Shown here: positions 20,040 to 30,233 of the stretch, in pieces
Layout: each line of letters starts with the position of its first letter
Numbering within the stretch: the first letter of the stretch is position 1
NCBI GenBank assembly: GCA_011087605.1
Contig: JAALLE010000004.1
Span: 1 to 64,000 of the forward strand
Length of the DNA: 64,000 bases
Direction of reading: 5' to 3'
From: Hyphomicrobiales bacterium
Lineage (GTDB): Bacteria > Pseudomonadota > Alphaproteobacteria > Rhizobiales > Rhizobiaceae
The notes under the pieces: model-generated
The model's database searches: none
What the model saw: only the letters and a program-made list of their open reading frames with translations
What the model was told of the DNA's origin: nothing
Position numbers and translations under genes: made by a program

Positions 20040-20975
20040 CTACCAGATTTCGTAACGCAACCCCATGCGCACTTCGTGAATATGCGTATTGCCGACGGTC
20101 AGGTCTGAAAATATTCCTGAATTGTCTGCTGCCCGAGCGACACCCGCTTCACCGAGATAGGTGTAGCGATAGCCTACATCCAGGTTCAGACCACGGCTCA
20201 ATTCATAGGAAACGCCCAGCATTGCATTTGCGGCAAGTGTCCAGGAGTTTTCGGTTGTATAAGTACCCTGATAACGGGTGTTCAATCCAACTCCACCGCC
20301 AGCGCCGCAGTCGGTGGACTGGCTTCCATCGCAATAATCGGAAATCGTGAAATCGTTCCAGGAAACATATGCGGCGCCTAAGCCGGCACCCACATAGGGC
20401 CGAATGCCCCAATAAGTTCCAAGATCGGCATAGACATTTGCCATCAGAGACGACGCGTTGACCTGCGCATTGGCGGATGAATAGCACGTTCCCGTTACCG
20501 GAACCGGGGCAGTTGCGGTAAATCCACCGAAACCATCGGGAATGTCTACCGGACTTCCGTCTCCATCATGATCTTCTAGGCCACAATCGGCATAAAAAGT
20601 GCGGGAGGCGAAAGCGAGGTTGTTGAAATGATTTAAACCGACTTCTGCCCGCAAGCCTTCAGCAAACGTGTATCCGGCAGCCACCCCTATGGAGATGGGG
20701 GTGCCCAGGTCTGCGTCCCCAGAGATAAAATTGGCTTCGACGCTGACTTCTGACATGCCTGCACCAATATCGCCGCGCAGATACCATCCGGTGCCAAATT
20801 CAACTTCGGTATAATCGTAGGTATCATCAGCCAACATATCGGCGGCAGAGGCATTCTCAGGAACTGTCATCGCGCCTGCAACTTGGCCCATCAGGGCAAT
20901 TGTTACGGCAATCGAAGTTAGTTTCAGGCTGGATGTTGTCATCACAGCAACTCCCCTACTACACGGTACGATCAA
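20040..20975 (-). CDS. Outer membrane beta-barrel protein (Omp25/Omp31-like)
   Basis: Signal-peptide-like N-terminus; GWYLRGDIGAGM, NVYADLGTYWGIRPYVGAGLGAAYV, terminal EVRMGLRYEIW with aromatic C-terminus. Confidence 0.85.
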   Translation of the reverse strand: MIVPCSRGVAVMTTSSLKLTSIAVTIALMGQVAGAMTVPENASAADMLADDTYDYTEVEFGTGWYLRGDIGAGMSEVSVEANFISGDADLGTPISIGVAAGYTFAEGLRAEVGLNHFNNLAFASRTFYADCGLEDHDGDGSPVDIPDGFGGFTATAPVPVTGTCYSSANAQVNASSLMANVYADLGTYWGIRPYVGAGLGAAYVSWNDFTISDYCDGSQSTDCGAGGGVGLNTRYQGTYTTENSWTLAANAMLGVSYELSRGLNLDVGYRYTYLGEAGVARAADNSGIFSDLTVGNTHIHEVRMGLRYEIW

Positions 20976-21091
20976 AGGTCGGGTAAATTACACCGAATCC
21001 GATGGAGCTGGATTTCTGGGTGGTGGTTGGGGGCAATATTTGCGCCCCCAACAAATTCAAGGTTCAACCCGGTCGGGCTGTGATCCGGGGC

Positions 21092-21928
21092 CTACCAGAT
21101 CTGGTAACGAATACCGGCGCGGATAACGTGGCTATCAATGCCTTCGTCATATCCCTGGGTGCCACCGGCACCTGCCCATTCAAACATGTCGCCACCTTCG
21201 ATGCGGCTATAGGTATAGCCAAAGTCGAGTTTGGTGTTATGTGCAACGTCATATGAAAAACCGGCATGCAGGGCCCAGGCAAAGCGCCAGGATTCTGTTC
21301 CACCCTGCGTCGCGGTGGTTGTTGTGGTGGCTGGGATGCCGCCAGGACAAGCTACAATGCCGCTGAAGGTACAGGTGTTTTCGCTGGTTGTATCGTCCCA
21401 ACGGACATATGCACCACCGAGACCGGCACCGACATATGGTGTGAAGTCACTGAAGTTTCCGAGATCGACATAGGCGTTACCGAGAAGCTTAAAGGCATCA
21501 AAGCTGGATGAATCAACGGACGAACAGTTGAGATCGCCGGCCAGGAATGCGCCGTAATCACAATATCCCTGAGTGGTTCCGTTGAAATCTGCCTCGAAGA
21601 CATATTCTCCGGTCAGATCAACGCGAAAGTTCTCGTTGATCTGGTAACCGATACCAATTCCGAGATCAAAACTATCGTCGGCTTCCGTGGTGGCAAATGA
21701 TGTATTGCCCCAACCATTGGAGTAGTGAGCGCCATCAATCTCATGGAAGTCATAGGTGATGTCACCGCGAAGGTACCAACCGCCAGACGCATAAGTTACG
21801 ATTTCCGGTGCTTCCACAACCGGAGGATCTATCAGCAAATCGGCGGCAGTCGCCGTGCCGGTATGGACAACAGCAGCCGCTAACATCGCAGCAGGCACCA
21901 TTGCCATCAGTTTCTTAGTGCTGCTCAT
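21092..21928 (-). CDS. Outer membrane beta-barrel protein (Omp25/Omp31-like), paralog of 20040-20975
   Basis: GGWYLRGDITYDFHEI, NAYVDLGNFSDFTPYVGAGLGGAYVRW, terminal VIRAGIRYQIW; start MSSTKKL at 21928. Confidence 0.85.
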   Translation of the reverse strand: MSSTKKLMAMVPAAMLAAAVVHTGTATAADLLIDPPVVEAPEIVTYASGGWYLRGDITYDFHEIDGAHYSNGWGNTSFATTEADDSFDLGIGIGYQINENFRVDLTGEYVFEADFNGTTQGYCDYGAFLAGDLNCSSVDSSSFDAFKLLGNAYVDLGNFSDFTPYVGAGLGGAYVRWDDTTSENTCTFSGIVACPGGIPATTTTTATQGGTESWRFAWALHAGFSYDVAHNTKLDFGYTYSRIEGGDMFEWAGAGGTQGYDEGIDSHVIRAGIRYQIW

Positions 21929-22007
21929 TGCAACATCCTTCCTACTAAACAATCCCACCACAACGCGGGAACCCATGAATTTCGGAGACCAGCATGAGCG
22001 AATTTGG

Positions 22008-22077
22008 TTAAAGGTGAATTAACTGTGTTTTTTAACCGAGATTTTTAACGTTAACAGGAGGTTAAGCTGCAATTTAA
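22008..22077. promoter_or_regulatory. CtrA-box cluster (two exact TTAA-N7-TTAA, seven TTAA in all)
   Basis: TTAA-AGGTGAA-TTAA at 22008-22022 and TTAA-CAGGAGG-TTAA at 22051-22065. Confidence 0.7.
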
Positions 22078-22279
22078 ACAGGAGGTTGGCGCCAGAATTA
22101 GGCTCAAATTTGGCGGTAATGCTGTTTATCTGCCGGCCCAGGGATGTCAAAACCGGCTCGCCAAGGCCTTTACAACGGGGCAATCCCGACGGGATTTCGC
22201 CTACATTGATGCTGCAACGCCGGGTGTCGATAAGCATGTCGCGTTGACACCGGAGTTTCAGTCCCTACCCTAGCAATGC

Positions 22280-23053
22280 ATGAAAATAAGATTGCTATGT
22301 GAAAATTCGGCAAGTTGGCTTGTTTGGCAGGCCGAGTGGGGATTTTCGGCTTTTATCGAATACGATCAACACAAGATCCTTTACGATACAGGTTATTCAG
22401 ACGTCTGGCAGCGCAATGCAAAAATCGCTGGAATCAATCTCAACGACGTGGATATCGTGGCTTTGTCCCACTTCCATGACGGTCATACACGGGGTCTGCT
22501 TTCGCATCAATTTGATCAACCCAAACGGGTAATCTGTCATCCAAGGGTCCTTACCGAATCCTATGATTCAGACGACCCGGAAGCGATGCAGGATTACCGT
22601 GACATCCGGGCGACGCTGAACAGGGACTTTATTGTCGAAACCACACGAGATCCGTTGGAATTTTATGACGGTGCGTTTTTCCTTGGTGAAATTCCTCGCG
22701 TGACACCTTTTGAAAAGGGCGTGTGCTTCGATGATCCAATGGAAGACGATACGGCAATTGCTTTTAAAACCGACAAAGGTGCAGTCGTCATTGCCGGTTG
22801 TTCCCATGCAGGCATCTGCAACATTGCCGCCAGAGCCCGTGACGTGACCGGCCAGCACTTACACGCCGTAATCGGTGGCTTTCACATGATGAAGGCGGAG
22901 GCACCACCGGTTGATGAAACGATACAATGGTTTCGCGATGAAAAGGTCGAGGTTATTCTGCCAATGCACTGTGTGGAATTTGAATATCTGGCAAAGTTTC
23001 ATGCGGCGTTCGCCATGCCTAAGCTTGCAGCAGGCGATGTCATAGAATTTTGA
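22280..23053 (+). CDS. MBL-fold metallohydrolase
   Basis: LSHFHDGHTRGL metal-binding motif, AGCSHAGICN, IGGFHM. Confidence 0.88.
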   Translation: MKIRLLCENSASWLVWQAEWGFSAFIEYDQHKILYDTGYSDVWQRNAKIAGINLNDVDIVALSHFHDGHTRGLLSHQFDQPKRVICHPRVLTESYDSDDPEAMQDYRDIRATLNRDFIVETTRDPLEFYDGAFFLGEIPRVTPFEKGVCFDDPMEDDTAIAFKTDKGAVVIAGCSHAGICNIAARARDVTGQHLHAVIGGFHMMKAEAPPVDETIQWFRDEKVEVILPMHCVEFEYLAKFHAAFAMPKLAAGDVIEF

Positions 23054-23055
23054 TT

Positions 23056-23457
23056 TTACACAGATCGAGGGCCTGTCGCTATTCCGGCGGATATAAGTGC
23101 CTTCATACCGCCTTCGACAAAACTGACATTGGCAAATCCCATTGCGGTCAACACATTTGCTGCCGATGCCCCCCTGAAACAGGGCGATCCACCGCAGGTC
23201 GTCAATATCCGTATCGACCGGTCCTGAAGTCGGTGTGATCTGTATTCACTCTCCAGATCGGCCAACCAGGCAACAGAGCGGCCCGGCGCGTGAAAGGCAC
23301 CCACACCCATTCCGGTAGCATCGACTTCGGATTCGTCCCGCACGTCCACCAATAGCGAATTGGGTTGATCATTGAGAATTTGGAGCGCTTCCTCAGCTGT
23401 CACATCATCGGCATTGGAAATTTCGTGGTGCTCCATTTGTGCATATGTCTGTGCCAT
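23056..23457 (-). CDS. Rhodanese-like domain protein
   Basis: LLVDVRDESEVDATG; TTCGGSPCFRGASAANVLTAMGFANVSFVEGGM. Confidence 0.85.
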   Translation of the reverse strand: MAQTYAQMEHHEISNADDVTAEEALQILNDQPNSLLVDVRDESEVDATGMGVGAFHAPGRSVAWLADLESEYRSHRLQDRSIRILTTCGGSPCFRGASAANVLTAMGFANVSFVEGGMKALISAGIATGPRSV

Positions 23458-23515
23458 ATCAATTACCCCTGCTCCCAGTTAGGGGCAGTATGGCGGTAAT
23501 TGAACCAATGGCAAA

Positions 23516-24151
23516 TTATTGTGCAGCGAGAACCACGTCTTCACCGTCCACCGTGGCGCTGAGGCTAAGTCCGGAATCCTTGGCCAACAGTATGGCATAA
23601 TAGGGCTGAATGGCGTGGGCAGACATTTCGCCCTCCAGCGTTCCATTTAACATATCGAGAAATTCCCCCGGTACACGGGCTTTTGGCCCGGAGCAACGCA
23701 GGGAAAAAGTAGCGTCGTCACCTTCTCCATTAATGGTCACAGCAACTGTTCCGCCACGTGGGATTGCGCCAAGCGACGTCAGCACCAGATTCAGCAGCAA
23801 TTTAACCCGGTTCTTGGGAACCAGCGATCTTGCGCCGTGCCAGGTATAGTCTGCTTTTTCGCCATCCATGAACAGACCAACCACTTCTTCGGCCTCACCA
23901 GTATCGATTGAAGCTCCGGCCGAACCGGAAGCACCGAATGCGAGTCGGGAAAATTTCAACTTTGCAGAGGCGGATTTGGCACTTTTGGTGATCAGTTCCA
24001 TGGCGAACTGGCGCATTTCCTCACCCTGGTCCTCTTCCAGAACTTCCAGACCATTGGCCAAGGCGCCCACTGGCGAAATGATATCGTGACACACACGGCT
24101 GGCCAGAAGTGCGGCAAGGTCCAGCGTGGAAAGTGTTGGAAGTTCTGGCAT
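23516..24151 (-). CDS. chpT: Histidine phosphotransferase ChpT
   Basis: LAALLASRVCHDIISPVGALANGLEVL phosphoacceptor region and degenerate HATPase-like C-terminus. Confidence 0.88.
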   Translation of the reverse strand: MPELPTLSTLDLAALLASRVCHDIISPVGALANGLEVLEEDQGEEMRQFAMELITKSAKSASAKLKFSRLAFGASGSAGASIDTGEAEEVVGLFMDGEKADYTWHGARSLVPKNRVKLLLNLVLTSLGAIPRGGTVAVTINGEGDDATFSLRCSGPKARVPGEFLDMLNGTLEGEMSAHAIQPYYAILLAKDSGLSLSATVDGEDVVLAAQ

Positions 24152-24491
24152 GTTAATCCCTGTGATTTTATCTCAATAGGAAGAATCAAAACGAATCAAT
24201 ACTTCCGCAGCCCCTTCTTTCGATACACAAACAGGCGAATCCTGAAAAGCCCGCAGGAATATCGTTTGTCTCGAAAACCGAAAATCCGCCGTTGTACGCT
24301 GCCAAACGCGGCAAATTGCGCTTAATCACCGCCAATCGTGCCCGGTCAAGCATTTGTTTACCCTATCGCAAACCTTTTGATTCAAATTGTTGGTAATTCC
24401 CAGAAACGGTCGCAATTCCGTTTCATGACTATTGGAAACAGATTCACGAATCCCCCAAGAATTCGCGTCAAACCGTGAAGGAACAAATGAG

Positions 24492-25112
24492 ATGAAACTC
24501 TTCAAGTCTCAAAATCTTAAACTCGACATGCGCGGCATTGCCATGGCTGCGTGCATTGCGGTTGCCGCTTCATTTGTGGCGCCGTTGCTTGCACCGGCAT
24601 CAACAATGCAGGCCTTCGCCCGCGATAGCCAGCGCTATGCCAGCAACGAATTGGTCGATGCAGGGCATCAGTTCTTCGGCGCCGCTTCCAGCGGACTGGC
24701 AACAGTTGTCGAAAGAGCTGTGGAAGAATATGGCCTACCAAACGGATATGTGCTTGGTGAAGAAGCCTCCGGTGCATTGGTTGCGGGTCTGCGCTATGGC
24801 GAAGGCAAACTGTTCACCAAAAATGCCGGTGATCATCCGGTCTTCTGGCAGGGACCTTCGGTCGGCTGGGATTTCGGTGGTGACGGAAATCGCACAATGA
24901 TGTTGGTCTATAATCTGACCGATACTCAAAAGATCTACCGTCGCTTTATCGGCGTTTCCGGTTCAGCCTATTTTGTCGGTGGCCTGGGTATGACGGTACT
25001 GAAAAATGGCGACACTATTTTGGTTCCGGTCCGCACCGGAGTTGGGGCCAGATTGGGTGTTAATGTCGGCTATTTGAAGCTGCGCGAATATCCAACGTGG
25101 AATCCATTTTAA
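24492..25112 (+). CDS. DUF1134/EipA-like periplasmic envelope protein
   Basis: VGWDFGGDGNRTMMLVYNLTDTQKIYRRFIGVSGSAYFVGGLGMTVL; Ala-rich signal peptide. Confidence 0.85.
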   Translation: MKLFKSQNLKLDMRGIAMAACIAVAASFVAPLLAPASTMQAFARDSQRYASNELVDAGHQFFGAASSGLATVVERAVEEYGLPNGYVLGEEASGALVAGLRYGEGKLFTKNAGDHPVFWQGPSVGWDFGGDGNRTMMLVYNLTDTQKIYRRFIGVSGSAYFVGGLGMTVLKNGDTILVPVRTGVGARLGVNVGYLKLREYPTWNPF

Positions 25113-25170
25113 CCGAAACGTTAAAATGTCAACGATTCTGTTTACGTTAAACGCGCAAAACAGTGGGAAA

Positions 25171-25199
25171 AGCCTGCACATTGTGGCAGGCTTTTTTTG
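25171..25199 (+). terminator. Rho-independent terminator downstream of the EipA-like gene
   Basis: AGCCTGC-acattgtg-GCAGGCT followed by TTTTTT. Confidence 0.92.
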
Positions 25200-25264
25200 T
25201 AACCTTCAGCGGAACCTGCCGGAGGTTGCGAACCTATGCGGTAACAACGAGGACATGATACACC

Positions 25265-26527
25265 GTGCTTGAAAGTGGTCTGTTTTTTACACTTGGATTT
25301 TTATGTTCAGCACTGCTGGCTTTGATGGTTGCCCCGGCAATCTGGCGGCGTGCCGTAGTACTGACGCGCAATCGCATTGAAAGCTCGGTGCCGCTGACCC
25401 TGAACGAGATTCAGGCAGATAAGGATCAACTACGCGCCGAGTTTGCGATGAGCACCCGTCGGCTTGAAGTCAATCTGGAGACTTTGAAAGAACGCGCGGC
25501 AGAACAACTGATTGAAATCAACAAAAAACGCGACGAACTGCTTTCGCTGGAAGATCTTCACAGCGAGAAATCTCAACGCATCACGGAACTGGAAGCTCAG
25601 TCCAGTGAATTGCGCAGCGAATCGAAAGAGCAGGAAAGCCAGTTGAATTCCACTTCCACCGACCTGGCGGCAGTTGAACTCAAACTCGAAGAAAAAGCAT
25701 TTGCCTATGAAGAATTGGAGCGCAAATTCCGCTCCGCTGTTGAGGATTTTGACAGCAAGAAAGTACAAATGGTTGCACGCGAAAGCCGCATGGACATCGT
25801 TGAAGACGAAGCCCGTCTGGCCAAGCAGGTCGGCAAGGATGAAGCTGCAGAAAACGCCAAACTTCGTAAAGAACTAAAAGCCTCTGAAACGGCCCTGTCG
25901 AAAGATCGCAGCAAGCTTGAAAACCTCAACAAAAAACTTGAGCGCATGCAGGCTTCTTTTGCAGACATGGAAAGCCGGGTTGAACGTCGCGATGCAGACC
26001 TTGCCCGCCTGCGCAGCAAGTCAGGTGATTCCGGTAGCCAACTGCTGACCTTGCAAAATCAAAACGACAAGCTGCAGGCAAAATGCTTTGAGCTGGAAGC
26101 GGAAGTTGCTCAAACGACCTTGCGCATGGAGGCGTTGCTAAAAGATGCCTCCGGTGAAAATGTCGAGAACGCCATTGCAACTTTTGAATCGGAACGGCAG
26201 GAGTTGAAAGACCAGTTGAAAGCGGCAGAAGTCGATCGGGACGCCCTGAAGGTAGAACTCAACTCAATGCTACTATCAAATGGTGAAGACTGGCAGGTCG
26301 AGCGCCGCGAAAACGCGGTTATGCGGGAACGCATCAATGATCTTGCCGCTCAAGTCACTGCGATGACTGCGTCACTCGAAGGACCGGATTCCCCGATTAA
26401 CAATGCCATTGGCAAAAAGACAACGGCCCGAGGCAAACGGTCTGCCAAGGCCGACGACGACGCCAAATTGCCCACCAATCTTGCCGAGCGCATCCGCGCA
26501 TTGCAGGCTGCTGCCGAGCAGGCGTGA
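25265..26527 (+). CDS. Membrane-anchored coiled-coil protein, GTG start
   Basis: N-terminal TM (LFFTLGFLCSALLALMVAPAIW) then about 330 aa heptad-rich coiled coil. Confidence 0.75.
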   Translation: MLESGLFFTLGFLCSALLALMVAPAIWRRAVVLTRNRIESSVPLTLNEIQADKDQLRAEFAMSTRRLEVNLETLKERAAEQLIEINKKRDELLSLEDLHSEKSQRITELEAQSSELRSESKEQESQLNSTSTDLAAVELKLEEKAFAYEELERKFRSAVEDFDSKKVQMVARESRMDIVEDEARLAKQVGKDEAAENAKLRKELKASETALSKDRSKLENLNKKLERMQASFADMESRVERRDADLARLRSKSGDSGSQLLTLQNQNDKLQAKCFELEAEVAQTTLRMEALLKDASGENVENAIATFESERQELKDQLKAAEVDRDALKVELNSMLLSNGEDWQVERRENAVMRERINDLAAQVTAMTASLEGPDSPINNAIGKKTTARGKRSAKADDDAKLPTNLAERIRALQAAAEQA

Positions 26528-26652
26528 GGCTGGCGCTTTCATGGCAAATGGCCATTTTTGAACTTTTAACCGCTAATTGAACCACAATTGGGTGGACTTG
26601 AACCGCTAACCGGGGCATTCGATCAGTAGATCGCAAACAGGGACCGGTCGCG

Positions 26653-27027
26653 GTGTTAAAAGCCTTTAACGAAGATTTGCCGCTGTTACGGACAATATGT
26701 CTGTTAATTGCGTTTGCCTTTGTGTCGGCCAATCCGGCAGGCGCCGCTCAATTGCAAATCACACCGACGCTGGGTCTGGCGGCATTTGCTCTGCCTGATG
26801 GTTCCTTACCTGTAATTTGCTTTGGCAACGGTGAACCTTTGAGCAGCGCCGATGATCATTGCGATGCGTGTCTGCAATCACAATCAATCCCGCATGCGAT
26901 AGCCGGTCCAGATAATGATTTCGTGGTTCCTGTTGGTGCCGGTGGATTGTCTGCTAATCGAATGTCGGGGTTTGATGATTGGCGTGAATTAGCTGCCAAT
27001 CCAGCCCGTGCTCCGCCTGTTTCCTGA
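26653..27027 (+). CDS. Small secreted hypothetical protein (DUF2946-like?), GTG start
   Basis: Signal peptide and CDACLQSQS motif; directly upstream of a PCuAC copper chaperone. Confidence 0.5.
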   Translation: MLKAFNEDLPLLRTICLLIAFAFVSANPAGAAQLQITPTLGLAAFALPDGSLPVICFGNGEPLSSADDHCDACLQSQSIPHAIAGPDNDFVVPVGAGGLSANRMSGFDDWRELAANPARAPPVS

Positions 27028-27093
27028 CTTTGATCACCGCATAGTCAAATTTATTCGGCATTATAGAAATGCCGATACTTTCAGGATGTAAAC

Positions 27094-27567
27094 ATGCCTA
27101 AAAACTTATTTGTGGGCGCTGCCCTCTTTGCCGTAATGGCCACTACTGCTCTAGCTGACGGCATCATGCTGGGCGAGTTAAAAATAATGCACCCAATACT
27201 CCGCGCAACGGCACCTGGCGCCAACGTTGGAGCCGGATATATCAGCATCACCAATACCGGCAACTCTGCCGACCGTTTGGTGGGGGGCGCGGCTGAATTT
27301 GCCGGAAAACTTGAGCTCCATGAAATGAAGATGGAAAATCAGGTGATGAAGATGAAGCCGTTGGAAAATGGCGTTTCTATTCCGGCCGGAGCTACGATTA
27401 AGCTGAAGCCCGGCGGAAATCATCTCATGTTCATGAAACTGAATACCGCGCTCAAGGAAGGCGAAGAGCACAAGGCGACACTGATTTTTGAAAAGGCCGG
27501 GGAGAAAGAGTTTACCTTCAAGGTCAAATCAATTGCCGAAACACTGAAGATGAAACACAGTCACTAG
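27094..27567 (+). CDS. PCu(A)C family periplasmic copper chaperone
   Basis: H-x-M and M-rich copper motifs: LELHEMKMENQVMKMKPLENG, GGNHLMFMKLN. Confidence 0.92.
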   Translation: MPKNLFVGAALFAVMATTALADGIMLGELKIMHPILRATAPGANVGAGYISITNTGNSADRLVGGAAEFAGKLELHEMKMENQVMKMKPLENGVSIPAGATIKLKPGGNHLMFMKLNTALKEGEEHKATLIFEKAGEKEFTFKVKSIAETLKMKHSH

Positions 27568-27603
27568 TACGTTCACATTGAACACGGCAGCCCCATCGAC
27601 GTA

Positions 27604-28224
27604 ATGATCCGAAAAATGCAATCGATCAGAAAACAAACTCAGTCGGTCTATCACAACCGGGCGCGCGACTTCGATAAGGAGCGCTCCCGGTCTCTTATGG
27701 AGAAGTCATGGCTTGATCGATTTCTTGCCGACCTGCCGGAAAGCGGAAACATCCTTGATCTGGGCTGTGGCAGCGGGGAACCAATCGCTGCATATCTGAT
27801 TCAACAGGGGTTCAAATTGGTTGGTGTCGATTACGCAGCCGCGATGATTGAAATTGCTGAACGGCGTTTCCCCGACCACACGTGGTTGGTTCAAGACCTG
27901 CAACAGCCAATCGACGGTCGAAAGTTCAACGGTGTTATCAGCTGGAATGGCTTTTTTCACCTGTCCCCGGATGAGCAGCGCAAGGCGCTGCCGATGCTTG
28001 CCAATTCAGTTGAAGCTGGTGGCAATATGATGCTCACCATTGGCGATGTTCCTGGCGAAGTCACTGGAACGGTGGCCGGTGAGAAGGTTTATCACGCCAG
28101 CCTTGATCCAACCGAATATCATACGGTGTTGTCGCAGACCGGGTTCAGCGAAATCGAATTTCAGGCGCAGGACCCTGAATGTGGTTATCATTCGATCCTC
28201 CTGGCCAAGAACAAGCAGGCCTAA
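27604..28224 (+). CDS. Class I SAM-dependent methyltransferase
   Basis: ILDLGCGSGEPIAAYL, GVDYAAAMIEIAERRFP. Confidence 0.88.
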   Translation: MIRKMQSIRKQTQSVYHNRARDFDKERSRSLMEKSWLDRFLADLPESGNILDLGCGSGEPIAAYLIQQGFKLVGVDYAAAMIEIAERRFPDHTWLVQDLQQPIDGRKFNGVISWNGFFHLSPDEQRKALPMLANSVEAGGNMMLTIGDVPGEVTGTVAGEKVYHASLDPTEYHTVLSQTGFSEIEFQAQDPECGYHSILLAKNKQA

Positions 28225-28225
28225 T

Positions 28226-30124
28226 TCAACCTGCATGCTCCTTCCAACTGGCTCTGATTTCATCCAGAATAGCCGGGTCATCGATGGTGGCCGGAGCCTC
28301 AAACTGCTCGCCATCAACAACCTTCTGCATCGTCGCGCGCAGAATTTTCCCCGATCGGGTTTTCGGCAACCGGGCAACCGGAACGGCAATCTTGAACGCG
28401 GCAACCGGTCCAATTTTTTCACGCACAAGTTTCACGACTTCCGATTGAATTTCTGGAATTGGCCGATCCACCCCCGCGTTGAGGATTAGGAAGCCAGCGG
28501 GCAATTGCCCTTTTAACTTGTCGGTGATCCCAATCACTGCGCATTCTGCAACATCGGGGTGTTCGGCAATAACCTCTTCCATCCCACCCGTCGACAGGCG
28601 ATGGCCAGCCACGTTGATGATGTCATCGGTGCGCGCCATGATGAACAAATAACCATCTTCATCCATGATCCCCGCATCAGCCGTTTTGTAATAGCCGGGA
28701 AACTCGTCGAGATAAGCTTCGCGCATGCGCGCCTCGGCGTTCCACAAAGTTGGGAAGCAACTCGGCGGCAACGGCAATTTGACGACGACATTGCCGAGTT
28801 CTCCGTGCGACATTTCTTCGCCCTCATCGCTCAATACCTGAATGTCATAGCCGGGCATGGCCACAGTCGGTGATCCGTATTTGATGGGCATCAATTCAAT
28901 GCCAGTTGGGTTTCCTGCAATCGTCCAACCGGTTTCAGTCTGCCACCAATGATCGATAACCGGGGTTTTCAGCACCCGCTCGGCCCAATGGATAGTGTCC
29001 GGGTCAGCGCGTTCGCCGGCAAGAAAAAGCATCCGGAATTGGCTGACATCATAATCATCGATCAGCGCGCCTTCAGGATCTTCCTTTTTGATGGCCCTAA
29101 AGGCGGTTGGCGCGGTGAATAGCACCGCTACTTTATGATCGGCTATAACACGCCAGAACGTTCCAGCGTCTGGAGTGCCCACGGGCTTGCCTTCAAACAA
29201 TATGGTTGTGTTACCGGCAATCAGCGGGGCGTAGACGATGTAGGAGTGGCCAACGACCCATCCTACGTCTGAAGCTGCCCAGAAAACCTCCCCCGGATCA
29301 ACACCGTAGATGTTTTTCATTGTCCATTGCAGCGCAACCATATGACCGCCATTGTCACGGACCACGCCTTTCGGCTGGCCCGTCGTGCCGGATGTATAAA
29401 GGATGTAGAGAGGATCAGTTGACTTGAGGTCGACACAGGAGACTTCAGTTCCGGCCTCGCGATGCCGGGCGACCTCACCGGTATAGTCAAAATCACGCCC
29501 TTCAATTCTTTCGCAGCTGAGTTCGTCTCGTTGCAAATTGACTGTGGATTCAGGTTTGTTGGAAGATAGTTCGATGGCTTGGTCAAGAAGCGGCTTATAG
29601 GCAATTACCCTGCCCGGTTCGATTCCACAGGAAGCTGAAATAATGCATTTGGCCGCACAATCGTCGATGCGTGTGGCTAGTTCCTTGGCAGCAAAACCTC
29701 CGAACACCACTGAATGGACCGCACCAATTCGGGCACAGGCCAACATTGCAAAGGCAGCTTCCGGAACCATCGGCATATAAATAATGACTCGGTCTCCCTT
29801 GGTCACACCGCGATCCAACAAGACCGCAGCAAGTGCCTCAACCTCGGCCTTTAGCTGTCCATAAGTGTAGCTGCGCTGACTGCCGGTAATCGGGCTGTCG
29901 TAGATTAAGGCGTTCTGGTCAGCCCGACCCGCTTCGACATGACGGTCAACGGCATTGTAGCAGGTGTTGCACAGCCCATCGGCAAACCAGTGACCATAAG
30001 GGCCCTCATCAGGAAAATATGCTTTGCTGGGCTTTTTTGACCAGTCAATTGCCTCAGCAGCACCCATCCAAAATGCTTCAGGATCATTCTTCCAACCCTG
30101 ATAGATGTCGGCATATGCACCCAT
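28226..30124 (-). CDS. prpE: Propionyl-CoA synthetase-like AMP-forming acyl-CoA ligase
   Basis: YTSGTTGQPKGVVRD, DVGWVVGHSYIVYAPL, KTRSGKILR; DIYQGWKNDPEAFW N-terminus. Confidence 0.85.
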   Translation of the reverse strand: MGAYADIYQGWKNDPEAFWMGAAEAIDWSKKPSKAYFPDEGPYGHWFADGLCNTCYNAVDRHVEAGRADQNALIYDSPITGSQRSYTYGQLKAEVEALAAVLLDRGVTKGDRVIIYMPMVPEAAFAMLACARIGAVHSVVFGGFAAKELATRIDDCAAKCIISASCGIEPGRVIAYKPLLDQAIELSSNKPESTVNLQRDELSCERIEGRDFDYTGEVARHREAGTEVSCVDLKSTDPLYILYTSGTTGQPKGVVRDNGGHMVALQWTMKNIYGVDPGEVFWAASDVGWVVGHSYIVYAPLIAGNTTILFEGKPVGTPDAGTFWRVIADHKVAVLFTAPTAFRAIKKEDPEGALIDDYDVSQFRMLFLAGERADPDTIHWAERVLKTPVIDHWWQTETGWTIAGNPTGIELMPIKYGSPTVAMPGYDIQVLSDEGEEMSHGELGNVVVKLPLPPSCFPTLWNAEARMREAYLDEFPGYYKTADAGIMDEDGYLFIMARTDDIINVAGHRLSTGGMEEVIAEHPDVAECAVIGITDKLKGQLPAGFLILNAGVDRPIPEIQSEVVKLVREKIGPVAAFKIAVPVARLPKTRSGKILRATMQKVVDGEQFEAPATIDDPAILDEIRASWKEHAG

Positions 30125-30233
30125 GGTAAAACCTCCAAATCAAAACCTTAGCCAATTGGGCTGATCTAACAGGCAGGGCAGGCTTGAGTCTATCAGGCAT
30201 TGGTTGGATATGGCGTCACACAGAGCGGATTGT

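Noticed and set aside
22019-22237. 72-aa minus ORF across the CtrA-box region
   Set aside because: C-terminal half is just the TTAA-rich regulatory DNA translated; no good SD or family.
25109-25124. TTAA-N8-TTAA after the EipA-like gene as a CtrA box
   Set aside because: Spacing is 8 rather than 7 and it lies between a stop codon and a terminator, not in a promoter.
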